A stretch of 64,000 nt of DNA from Flaccisagitta enflata (Eukaryota > Chaetognatha > Sagittoidea > Aphragmophora). The stretch is from NCBI GenBank assembly GCA_965153355.1, contig OZ231126.1, forward strand, positions 89,032,001-89,096,000. Reading direction: 5' to 3'. Made by a program: the position numbers and the translations under genes. Positions 50,601-57,845 of this stretch are shown piece after piece (within the stretch, counting starts at the first letter, position 1; every line of letters begins with the position of its first letter). Below the pieces are notes generated by a model, which was not told where the DNA came from, did not search any database, and saw only the letters and a list, made by a program, of their open reading frames with translations.

Positions 50601-51988
50601 TCCATGTTTATCGTTTCTGATTGCAATGAGTTAATCTGATCAGAAAGATCGAATCTGTGAATTGGGTGTGCGATGCCATCGAGTATGAAGGCATTGTTGG
50701 CAGCATCAAGAGATATGGATAGGGATTTGAGACAGTCATACCCAATGAGACCGTTATAATTCGATTCCCCATCATATACTAAAAAGTTGACGCTTTTTTT
50801 AACGCCCGTTCCAAAGTCAACAAAGGCTTGAACTCGATGTAACAGTTTCATGGCATTGCCAGTGAATGAACAAGCGGATACAGAATGGGGCAGGGGCACA
50901 AAGTCAAGACCCGATTGATCGAGCCATCTTTTTGATAAGAGGGAGAGCGTTGAACCGCTATCCATCAGGGTCTGAAGCACTACTCCTGCCCTTGCTGGGG
51001 CATGTTTCCGGTCAAAAACACGCAGTTTGGCAAACGGTAACATGCCGGATACAAGATTGACCACATCTCGTTTTTTAACCATGCAGATTTTGTTTGTTTT
51101 TTCATTCAGGCCATCGGTCGATCGTTCATCAAACAGAGCAGCCAAACATCCGTCGGCCAATTCATCATCGTCATCGGTTCTCCAAAAGAGAACCTCCAAA
51201 CATCCATCGGCCACAAATTCAGACCAATCGCTCATACGCGGGCTTGCTCCAAGGAGAGCGGCGATGTGACTGCCATTCAGAAGTTCTTCGCCGATGGAGG
51301 CGGGTCGATTGATCGATCGGCCAAACTTGATGCCCTCGGTGAGTGTAATATGATCGCGATTTAACTTGTTTTCCTCATCATCGATTTTTCCCCCCAAATC
51401 GCTATCATCGTTACCATCGACTTCATCGTTTTCATCGACAGTATCGACATCATCGTTATTGACGATTATTCCTAATTTTGCTATGTCATAGTATGATAGA
51501 ATGGTACATTCTGTATTTTTGCATAGATAAAAAGAGATTTTGGTGCCATGGTTGGCAATGTGATAGTTGTTTCCTATTTTTGCGATGCGTACATCATATC
51601 TGTATTTTAGCTTTATAACTGAGCCACATATTCCCTCTACAGTGCAATTTGTCTTTATTTTGATTGCAGATGGCGGCACGTCAGACGGACGGATGAGGGA
51701 TATCGAACTTCCAGAGTCAGCTAATACCGGACCAATGCCGTCGATTTGTACAATAGGTGAGGGCGCATTTCCATCTGTATAGATTCTATTGCTTCGATGT
51801 CTTGTTGTGCTCTTTTTACCCTCAACTTTGTTCACTTTTGCGGATCTTTTTTTTCTGAACATTCTTGTTAAGGCATTGACCATGTGCTCGAAGTCTTCCG
51901 AGTCACTTTCTGAGTCTGCTTCTGTCTCTTCCCCTTCAACATTGTTTATGACATCTTCTTCGTCATCACTAGGGGCAAATCCTGTCAT
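44606..51988 (-). CDS. pol: Element A Pol polyprotein (protease, RT, RNase H, integrase)
   Basis: 2,460 aa, uninterrupted. Two aspartic-protease-like segments, ADSGS at 90-94 and MDSGS at 342-346. RT from about residue 680, with motif A Asp (CCDLKRAY) and motif B (PQGCAES), then an unusually long charged insert before YADD at 1,042-1,045, and LGYSF after it. RNase H about 1,215-1,360 (Asp, Glu, Asp in order). A linker of about 400 residues includes three RERADPSFD repeats. Integrase has a His/Cys zinc region near 1,840-1,870 and Asp, Asp, Glu catalytic residues near 1,909, 1,982 and 2,017. The basic tail has three KLKPR-type repeats. Its ATG overlaps the gag stop as ATGA. Gene order supports Ty3/Gypsy. 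Confidence 0.92.
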   Translation of the reverse strand: MTGFAPSDDEEDVINNVEGEETEADSESDSEDFEHMVNALTRMFRKKRSAKVNKVEGKKSTTRHRSNRIYTDGNAPSPIVQIDGIGPVLADSGSSISLIRPSDVPPSAIKIKTNCTVEGICGSVIKLKYRYDVRIAKIGNNYHIANHGTKISFYLCKNTECTILSYYDIAKLGIIVNNDDVDTVDENDEVDGNDDSDLGGKIDDEENKLNRDHITLTEGIKFGRSINRPASIGEELLNGSHIAALLGASPRMSDWSEFVADGCLEVLFWRTDDDDELADGCLAALFDERSTDGLNEKTNKICMVKKRDVVNLVSGMLPFAKLRVFDRKHAPARAGVVLQTLMDSGSTLSLLSKRWLDQSGLDFVPLPHSVSACSFTGNAMKLLHRVQAFVDFGTGVKKSVNFLVYDGESNYNGLIGYDCLKSLSISLDAANNAFILDGIAHPIHRFDLSDQINSLQSETINMEKIPLLIEKGVSFRRGDSYFLGLKLDLSQGGNVDNGDVMFMEFPPEYEKMGLKPADRVVQIYRLKLKGECFGTKVFVEYPQSAKEDAVHLPTDGAFGFLAPLLPPELEDVAKVNGIRTLQPVMFVGEEKEAEAIREGNKKKWQALHEFYYGASPEELAEHMGPNSPIDFNCIILYLKRRVLTAEEKEELKKVRQERADFWTLDRVLENFKDQIDAVPPQHRQDVNDLLMMRRGAFSGQSSHLRVGTTTFCLDAIYPKELQIQVRAKPVSGLRRHVAERLTKIMMESGIVEPATARPVAMHRFLVVLKPQTKVKRLVDKASLDAMSTSALESVFRCVVDSSTISGMLYRSPHPDPPTIFETLSKIEANSLKTCCDLKRAYDQTRATEAAKRLFAFETCVVGVPIAWLSSIPQGCAESARCNQKVSSHAVERQNNIPAALSFDRFKQAYRQMNEDEVDAERRAAAKKRFEERGGENPCSMGKRSPREEDRGGSKERERIEPDPTMIRSKQNRESFERERLREGESQPEVHKMGAGRRLFDEAMALPISTDRNVLDKMIVEGLTKKPENKGKEKIIPHACHVYADDILCQTPTDIDRLKGLGIDNHTLLRPAKNDQELAVLFHLAYLNRVLFCLEEANFLLSSSKIKILCQDDNFEYLGYSFKGNIISIAKKTIDTIQALPDPTTQKEIQKIVGMTVYFSQILRANRSFTGFLTRKLRKGESYKFSEEDKKLFQRLKDCLGKVHMKGYIIALDTHIKNKSFIVFSDWSFSVHSSSACLLVKIHDKDGTTVLPAVAESRTLSDSLRAKGSSLCEMGALISALHHLRPILFLAPFVVYVDNLALCFLMNRRFATNAALDSNVAQRLLLSVEDLYFQCKFVPSELQLCDGLSRIKLETGKSVDELLTNSNRLADFDYVESMLRPGKDKENETQFFERSERNIDMIRRLETEMGDTREDLYELFKRTHFHTRTKAVSSIIDQISPPFDDPKLADERDGGCRALVDRERETEPAKMRETEVIEERRERADPSFDRERADPSFDRERADPSFDRETDPHDEKADANVRVDLDECLGDSPLSLDRCKENGRKGESTSVKKLVVNELDFTKLTSPRDRKTGPSKTDQLSPSHTQPQHTRPVGQMTQEELIDIYNQKPVIPEYQSSDFEVLPVLQLKEEKQRVPTDEYVETPYEYRTDMIDMLLRSNSNDRSALSRRGQIAARQDSLLIARTPDLVATIIHDTPDGILSDGFGHEQSTVLDYLSELNFISDTVGPQDPTPLFGSYQEAHEHFKKGRLADEIRCQYKFFLSCQSRDLDMRTIRLLLKNELSMQDDSVDIIRKTSRLAHVLIDDYDSLFLFQDLIFRLVFPVKGHKARALLVLSPPDLARISQRHHALAHRGSLYTYTVLANRYYTVNMYQTILDTCKSCATCAEFHLNKKKIATNLTNVLDLSSISQIACDLKGPLERAPSTPSNKKGNPWDEKRTRKFWILCLVNPITGLNQFFYLPDKKASTVVRTIYEKYLRFHSGITTIQMDEGGEFTASLNAELSSLMKFSLKFTCKSNPRANRAERSVGRLSHLLKSVCQGSDLNIKNKLTDLSIICNSVYMSEISGLAANDAHGCSNGDAMVYGPSILCEKEDYKHKGTHWTDVADSMREIIKIIREHYNCFVSLKRSNLHTFESLNIKQGDIIYFRTYSKAHPIAIGLSTLCPSWSLGRVEKVLSRSAAIIKNLNTEARVRRHLSDIHPVWDKSDWALSSDWQTNFTAYHRERAGLDLDNAKTAEERDLEAVRVKSALQRQRCENDETMDERGTRFDKSKSAMNLGRENGDKSMEMSERKSGKSVHFEKFDEKSARSERSERVRVRNHMESDVKHARVRDNPKKKDGVHTRDNMSLVGNDGSVTSRSSRGKLKPRGHDAPAQRGHDENDDDDSVDDRSKQKLKPRRHDAPAQLGLGGRSKDKLKPRKHNAHVQRGLDDDDDDDTSHDSLLSDKSVKVRRSKRLSRKAKVNYRE

Positions 51989-54900
51989 ATGTGATGCTTG
52001 TGAGTCATCACTATCACTCTCATCTCATGTCCGTCTGTCCCCTCCATTGGTATAGCATTTACCCTTTGCCTAGCCCTTATGGATTTTTTCTGGTTTCGCC
52101 ATTCCGCGGGTGTCTTTTTTACATTAATGCGATTGACTGGTTGTCCGTTTGTCTGTTTCGCTTTCATAGGGCAATTGCGCTGCCAGTGAGAAAATGACCC
52201 ACAGGTAAAACAACTTCCATTTTCTTTTTTAGGCTTGTTTTTTCTATAGTTATTATCAAAAGCGTTAACATCAGACTCAAAAGCATTTACATCACTAAAA
52301 TCTTTTGTTTTACGTGAAAGGAGCTTTTTCTCATCGGCCATCGTGAACGCGTGAGCGTTATTGGCTTTCCCGAAAGTCGAGGAATAATCGCTGATTTTCT
52401 CAGATTGTATGAGTTGTTGGCAAAACGCTACACCTGCAAAAACTTCTTGTATATCATTTTTATGCATTTCTGCTATCAATTCTCGGTTCATAAGTCCTCT
52501 GCTGAAATATCCAAAGACCTGCTGACGATATAAGGGGGTTGTACAATAATCATAGAATGATTCTGGGGGTATTGAGTAATTGAAGATCTCGACAATTCGA
52601 AATCCCCACAGACCGACGGACTCACGGGGACGTCTGCAAGCGGTGTGCAATTCGCATTCGTAGTGAGATGTGCTCTCTAGACCGAGAGTGCATCCCACTT
52701 TTGCTGCGAGTTGTGTCACCAAGATTCCAGGTGAAGCAGAATTCATCTGCTGCACCTGGAACCTTAACTCACTCTCTTTGAAAGAGGTGCAAAATTTGTA
52801 GCAGAGGTCCCTATTGGACAGGCCAAGATAGAAGCGGTAGTGAAATGACCACTCGCAGAAAAATGACCGGAATGATCGATTATCTTTTGTCGAATACTCC
52901 GGTGCATTTTTGCTGAGTAGCTTGATTCTTTTTGTAAGGTCACGATCATCTTGCTGGGATTGTTGATTGGGGTTATCCTGATGGTCGTGTGGGTAGGCTG
53001 AACCATCCCACCTGCGATTTCCCCCATCCCTGTTGTTACCATTATATCCGCGGTTGTTATTGTTCCCCCTGTCATTTCCTCTACCATTCCCCCTATCATC
53101 ATCATCATCGTCATCCCCTCCTCCTCCTCCATAACCACCCGACCCCCCTGTATAACCACCCGAGCCTCCTGAGTAACCACCTGCCCTTCTATTATAGTTG
53201 GGTAGCGGGTTGGAAGGTGGTTGATTGTTATCTCTAGAGTTATTTGATGGCATATCTCTCTCAAATTTTCTCTCAGGTGGATTCGGCGGGCTTCTATCCG
53301 CACTTTCGCGATTAGCGGGGTCGGCCAAACTCATGAGACGGTTATTTATGTCCGCTCGTGAAGGAGCGACATTCGAGGTAGGCAATTTTCTTGGGGACTT
53401 GAAAAATGGGTTAATTTTGGCTGCATCGCCATCGTCATCGTTATCGATTTTGACTGTTTTGTGAGGTTTTATGGGGGTAGAGGTGTTTGTGGGGTGTTTT
53501 AAATCTTCCATTTTTTGATCCATTACTATTCTCTCGAACATTTTCCTTGGTTCACGAGTCGGGTCCCGTTTGTTTCGACTGTCCCTGATGCTGTCCAGGT
53601 CTACACCACGACTTTGGTTGAAAGATACTATGCGGCTGTATTCCTTTCTTTCAACATCAGACATTTTGTATGGGGCCTCAGGAGGGGGATCATGGGCCAT
53701 TGAGATGTTTTTTGGGGTTTTCCCATGGTCTAGGACTAATTTGCGTGTCCTGTCGGTCATTTCCCCAAATGCCTGCCCCTCATTTATGCTCCAATCTAAG
53801 AGGTTATCTATGTCCTTTTTGGATATAAATTCTTCCCATGCTGATTGGGGACCTTTAGGTAAGGGTTTCGGGTCCCGAGGGGTAGGGGCTGGGTTCTTTT
53901 CAGCCAAGGGTATGTTTTTCTTGAAACATTGATTGTAGGTGTCGACAAACGTCTGTTCATAAGTTTCAAAGTTTGAGTCAATGGGAGGGGTTTCTCTTAG
54001 GAAGTCATTGATTTGTCGCATAGCGACTTTATCATCGTCCCCTTCGCGGGCGCGTTGTATTTCTACCCTTAACTGGTCAACGTTTGCTTGACTTAACCCC
54101 ATGTTGTCAAGTTCATTTTTTGAAAGGTTTTTGAACTTGTGTAGGATTTGGACAAGAAAGAATCTTCGGGGCCCAAAGTCAGGGGCTTTCAGAAAAGGGA
54201 CCTCATGGTGGTTCCACACCTCCATCTCAGATATCATTTCCCACCCTTCATCCTTTAGTTGGTAAAAACGGTCCTCATCAGAGTTGTACCTTATGCTAAG
54301 GCTAGTTGGGTATTTGGCGGGGTCCAAGATTTGGGTAAGAACGTCCCTTCCCTGTATTAGTTCTCTCTCTACCATGTTTCTCATCTCGCTTAAAATGAGG
54401 CCACGGGGTAGTTCATAAGTTAAGACAGGGCCTAATTCAGTAAAGCTTCTTGAGAAAAGCATATTCAAATTTTTCTCAGGCAACTCGAAATAAGGGTCAA
54501 ATTGTGTACTTCTTTGTGCTTTGAAGTTATGCAGCAATGCATGAAGTATAAATTTTGCCCTTTCCTGTGTCCCATCATCCTCTGAGCTTAATTGTTCTAA
54601 GGGGAATATGCTCAAATTATTTGATAGGCCTCTGTTGGTGAGAATGTTATTGGCAGCGAGTAATAGTCTGTCAGTCCCAGGATCTTTTATCTCATACAGA
54701 CCATTTTTGAGGGTTAGCTCGTCTTTGTTAAACAAACATTCACATGTATACTTCTCTCTTTCAGACTCTGTTGCGTTTATCATTCTTGCTGGGAATGGGG
54801 GTGAATATCTCTCAGCACTGATCGCGCTGTCGTGTATCAGTTGGCTGGAGATAACATTAAAGGGTATTCCACACTTTTTGCATTTGGACTTCTCGTATAT

Positions 54901-56127
54901 TTGAGAAGCCCTACACACATAGCAAAACGCATGGAGAAAGAAGGGGTAATTAATCTCTTCCCCATCCCCTTCTTTCGTCAGACTATCATCGACGGTCACA
55001 GTGGCAGACATTTTGGGTGATCCGTCCAAAGCGGGGACAACGTTTACAGGAACAGACGGCAACGAATCACTCGCAGGAGGTGAGGGGGTGATTGGATTGG
55101 TTGCTGTGGATATGGTGATAGTGGTGGTGACCACGGGATCTGTGATCGTTATGTCTGCCTCTGGGTTGTGTATGACAGTCACCTCTGTCGAGGGTGGTAA
55201 GGTTGAGTCTGGGGTAGGAGGTGGTAGAAGGTGATAAAAGGCACTAGGGTTAGTTGGACTGACTTTATTTATCTCGTCTGCTAAACTTGTTTCAGAAGAA
55301 GAGGTGGAAGGGAGTAGTGTCTGTGAGGGTGTAGGTGAGAGAATGGGGTTAACTGGAGGTGGGTAGGTGATATCGAATGCACTTTCGTCTAAATTTTCCT
55401 TGCTCGGTTGTTCCTCAATGGTGGCTGGTAGTGCGAATGAATCGTCAGGGGCATTTTTAAACTGAAAAACCGAGCGGAGCGCATCGAGTACTCCTCGGTT
55501 TTGGGGTTCTACAGGGACTGGGTGACCGTCTTTTACTCTGATTTTATCAGCTGGAATAAGCGCACCCTCAAGGTGTTGTTCAGTCAGTCGGTCTATTCCC
55601 GGTTTCTCTTCTTCCCCCCACTTTGCACATACTCGGAGTATAAACGACCTTGTTAGATTATAAGTGATTGGCTCATTTAAGTTATTGACCTTAGCCCTTA
55701 TAATTTTATCAAAATCATCGATAATTGCGACCATATGAGGGTCACAGTAGCAATCTCTAATTTTAGAATTGATACATTTAATGCATGGTTTTAACACAGG
55801 AACATAGCTTTGGTAGCCTGTTATCCAGTAAAGGACCCCTTTGCCGTTAGTTTTTTCGTTGGGCTTACTGCAAATTTCCCCAATTTGACTAAGTTTGAAA
55901 TTGAGCTCCTCAGAAAAAGGTTGATTATCTAATTCTGTCGCACCCGGTGGGACAAATTTTGACTTGATTTTTAGAGTTCTAAAACCTCCCATAGGCCAAA
56001 AAGAGCCTGACCTAAGGGTCGTGGGCTTAAGGAGGAACCAGGTCCTATGATTGACATTGAACCCGAACTTGCTTTTTATGGTTTTCTTGTTTGATTGCAA
56101 AAATTCATTTAACTCTTCTAAGTCCAT
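51985..56127 (-). CDS. gag: Element A Gag polyprotein
   Basis: 1,380 aa, far longer than the usual 400-600. Cys-rich segments occur at about 113-128 and at about 400-418 (two CX2C pairs about ten residues apart, a zinc-ribbon pattern). A Pro/Thr/Ser-rich low-complexity region lies between. The middle is helical and capsid-like. A Gly/Asp/Asn/Arg-rich stretch follows (about 1,020-1,070), then another helical region, and a classical zinc knuckle CX2CX4HX4C near 1,306-1,319. The start is the first ATG after a 1.15-kb leader. Gag ends TGA within ATGA, where pol begins. Expected role: particle assembly and RNA packaging. Which helical block is capsid proper is uncertain. Confidence 0.85.
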   Translation of the reverse strand: MDLEELNEFLQSNKKTIKSKFGFNVNHRTWFLLKPTTLRSGSFWPMGGFRTLKIKSKFVPPGATELDNQPFSEELNFKLSQIGEICSKPNEKTNGKGVLYWITGYQSYVPVLKPCIKCINSKIRDCYCDPHMVAIIDDFDKIIRAKVNNLNEPITYNLTRSFILRVCAKWGEEEKPGIDRLTEQHLEGALIPADKIRVKDGHPVPVEPQNRGVLDALRSVFQFKNAPDDSFALPATIEEQPSKENLDESAFDITYPPPVNPILSPTPSQTLLPSTSSSETSLADEINKVSPTNPSAFYHLLPPPTPDSTLPPSTEVTVIHNPEADITITDPVVTTTITISTATNPITPSPPASDSLPSVPVNVVPALDGSPKMSATVTVDDSLTKEGDGEEINYPFFLHAFCYVCRASQIYEKSKCKKCGIPFNVISSQLIHDSAISAERYSPPFPARMINATESEREKYTCECLFNKDELTLKNGLYEIKDPGTDRLLLAANNILTNRGLSNNLSIFPLEQLSSEDDGTQERAKFILHALLHNFKAQRSTQFDPYFELPEKNLNMLFSRSFTELGPVLTYELPRGLILSEMRNMVERELIQGRDVLTQILDPAKYPTSLSIRYNSDEDRFYQLKDEGWEMISEMEVWNHHEVPFLKAPDFGPRRFFLVQILHKFKNLSKNELDNMGLSQANVDQLRVEIQRAREGDDDKVAMRQINDFLRETPPIDSNFETYEQTFVDTYNQCFKKNIPLAEKNPAPTPRDPKPLPKGPQSAWEEFISKKDIDNLLDWSINEGQAFGEMTDRTRKLVLDHGKTPKNISMAHDPPPEAPYKMSDVERKEYSRIVSFNQSRGVDLDSIRDSRNKRDPTREPRKMFERIVMDQKMEDLKHPTNTSTPIKPHKTVKIDNDDDGDAAKINPFFKSPRKLPTSNVAPSRADINNRLMSLADPANRESADRSPPNPPERKFERDMPSNNSRDNNQPPSNPLPNYNRRAGGYSGGSGGYTGGSGGYGGGGGDDDDDDDRGNGRGNDRGNNNNRGYNGNNRDGGNRRWDGSAYPHDHQDNPNQQSQQDDRDLTKRIKLLSKNAPEYSTKDNRSFRSFFCEWSFHYRFYLGLSNRDLCYKFCTSFKESELRFQVQQMNSASPGILVTQLAAKVGCTLGLESTSHYECELHTACRRPRESVGLWGFRIVEIFNYSIPPESFYDYCTTPLYRQQVFGYFSRGLMNRELIAEMHKNDIQEVFAGVAFCQQLIQSEKISDYSSTFGKANNAHAFTMADEKKLLSRKTKDFSDVNAFESDVNAFDNNYRKNKPKKENGSCFTCGSFSHWQRNCPMKAKQTNGQPVNRINVKKTPAEWRNQKKSIRARQRVNAIPMEGTDGHEMRVIVMTHKHHI

Positions 56128-57257
56128 TGGGAAGTTGAAAGCTCACAATAAGGAATGGGTAATATACACAGTGTAAGCGCAAATAGAAAAGAATGCGAAT
56201 AACTAAAAAACATGTTGCATATAAATGAGTTTCAAGTTGTTGGTCACGATAGTGAATTGTAACAGGGTGAATGTGTATCAGTCACGATTTGTACAAAGTA
56301 AAAATGCAATGAATGTTCGTTGGTCACGAGAGTCAATTGTCAACTTTTTCTACCTCCCAGGAGCGGTACTCATTGTTGGAGATTTCAGTTTGCTGGTGAA
56401 AGGAGAGAAGCCCATCGTGAGGCGCCGAAGGATTCCCGTCGTCGCCCTGGAGTCGCTGCGAAAGCAGTCGCCAGACGTCGCCGTCATTCGCCCTCAAGTC
56501 GGTTTCGTCGCCGGAGGATTGGTGTGGTTCGCCGCCCGATGAAATTGGCGACGATCTCGCCCAAAACGGCGAAGAATAACCGCTTTCCGTCCTGCCGTTT
56601 TCCACACCTACTTCCAGTCTCACCACACAACCTCTTTGGCTCCTCTTGATCACCTTTCCCTACTAACCTGCAGCTGTCCACTCCTACTTAACCACTTCCG
56701 AAGTCTACACCTTGTCCTCGTTGGCTCCTTTTCGTACTTCGGGTGTTTGACCCTCAGCGGCTCGAAGTCGCCATTGCCTAAAATGCGTTGATATAAGATT
56801 AAAAATGTGGTACTGACGAGTTGGTTTTTGAGTCGATGATTGAAGAAAGTCAAGGATAGTTGAAAAACGTTGGAGATAGACGAGTTAGTGTTGACGTTGA
56901 AACTGTTTGTTTGTACAGTGGCATAAACGATGAAACGATGAAAAATAAGTTGACAAAGGATGATTTACAATGAAGAATTTTGAACAGTTTGTATCGATTA
57001 AATGAAGATAAAGGTTGAGAAATACGTTGAAATTTTCGTTGATATCTGATTTTGGTAGCGATGATCGTAGTCGGTAGCTGAAAAGCTGATAGGCCTTGGT
57101 TTGAGTTGATATAAGATTTTGTTAGCTTAAATCTTGATTTATAAAGCTCTTTGGAGGCTTTTCGAAGATATAATTGATATTAAGAAATTGTTAAGCTTAA
57201 TATTATTAAGAGGCAATCCCCCCTATCGATTATATCGACGAGGTGGGGTTGTTTTTC
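56128..57257. other. Element A 5' leader
   Basis: About 1.13 kb between the primer-binding site and gag. The longest minus-strand frame (56,333-56,653, 106 codons) is not convincing as a gene. A splice donor for env should lie here or in early gag, but none stands out. A short direct repeat, TTGGTCACGA(T/G)AGT(G/C)AATTG, occurs at about 56,239 and 56,320. Confidence 0.5.
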
Positions 57258-57275
57258 CTCAACCGCTGTCCACCA
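57258..57275 (-). promoter_or_regulatory. Primer-binding-site candidate
   Basis: Two bases after the 5' LTR end, the minus strand reads TGGTGGACAGCGG and onward, beginning with TGG, the complement of tRNA CCA-3'. Position fits a tRNA primer site. The tRNA was not identified. Confidence 0.55.
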
Positions 57276-57277
57276 CA

Positions 57278-57841
57278 TGAACTGTGCCCCATACCGGTGT
57301 GGTATGCTAACTGGTAGGCACAGCTCAGTGGACTATTGAATGGCCTAATATCTGACATAAGAACAGGGGTTTGGAAGAACATAGGATATGTATTTCAAAC
57401 ATCAGATAAGAGGCGCGGAGCAAGAGGCAATGGGCTTTTTATGCAATTCACAATACAAAGAATCAACTACAGAATATGATACAGCCAATAGCACATCATG
57501 GTGGGAGGGGCTTAAATGGGGATAGTAAAGTACAGTCAGGAGAGCAACATGAGAGGATGGGATAATCTTTCATTCCCCTTCTAAAAGATCGATCAAAGAC
57601 AGACGATTGAGAATCAGGTACTTTACATCATGAATATTAAAGTCAAACCCAACAGACCAATGAGAGGGTCAGAAGTGGTACTAACTTGGGGAGGTGAGCT
57701 CGTATTGAGGTGAACATCAGAGGGAAAAAGGGATTAATCAAGCAATATGACGTGGGGTACATGGGGGTGGTTCAGGACCAGTGGGTTGCTTTCAATTTCC
57801 CATACTATTGTATCACACTTAGGCATACTACAGAAACTTCA
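57278..57841 (-). mobile_element. 5' LTR of element A
   Basis: 564 bp, 99.6% identical to the 3' LTR. On the minus strand a TATA-like GCATAAAAAGCCC (57,432-57,444) with ATTGG (CCAAT-type) motifs upstream marks a plausible U3/R boundary about 155 bp before the LTR end. Directly followed outward by the right AGTG copy. Confidence 0.93.
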
Positions 57842-57845
57842 AGTG
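57842..57845 (+). other. Target site duplication, right copy (AGTG)
   Basis: Matches 35,421-35,424. B coding sequence resumes here. Confidence 0.85.

Larger units (their letters stand above)
35425..57841 (-). mobile_element. Element A: complete 22.4-kb env-bearing LTR retroelement with antisense cargo
   Basis: Two 564-bp direct LTRs (TG...CA, two differences), a 4-bp target duplication, a primer-binding-site candidate and a polypurine tract bracket gag, pol and env on the minus strand. Between pol and env is about 5.8 kb of cargo: antisense multi-exon genes X and Y and the sense ORF Z. RT-RNase H-integrase order, YADD, the 4-bp duplication and F-like Env together suggest a Ty3/Gypsy errantivirus-like lineage. 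All major frames are open, and the near-identical LTRs indicate recent insertion. At 22 kb it is among the larger LTR elements (plant Ogre and planarian Burro are known giants). The target was the RT gene of element B. Confidence 0.92.

Noticed and set aside
56333-56653. Leader ORF of 106 codons as an accessory gene
   Set aside because: No domain, no second copy in the window to compare, and overlapping frames of similar length on both strands.
36200-57000. Host gene island lying between two unrelated retroelements instead of one element
   Set aside because: LTR identity, the shared 4-bp target duplication and continuous B coding on both sides show 35,425-57,841 inserted as a unit.
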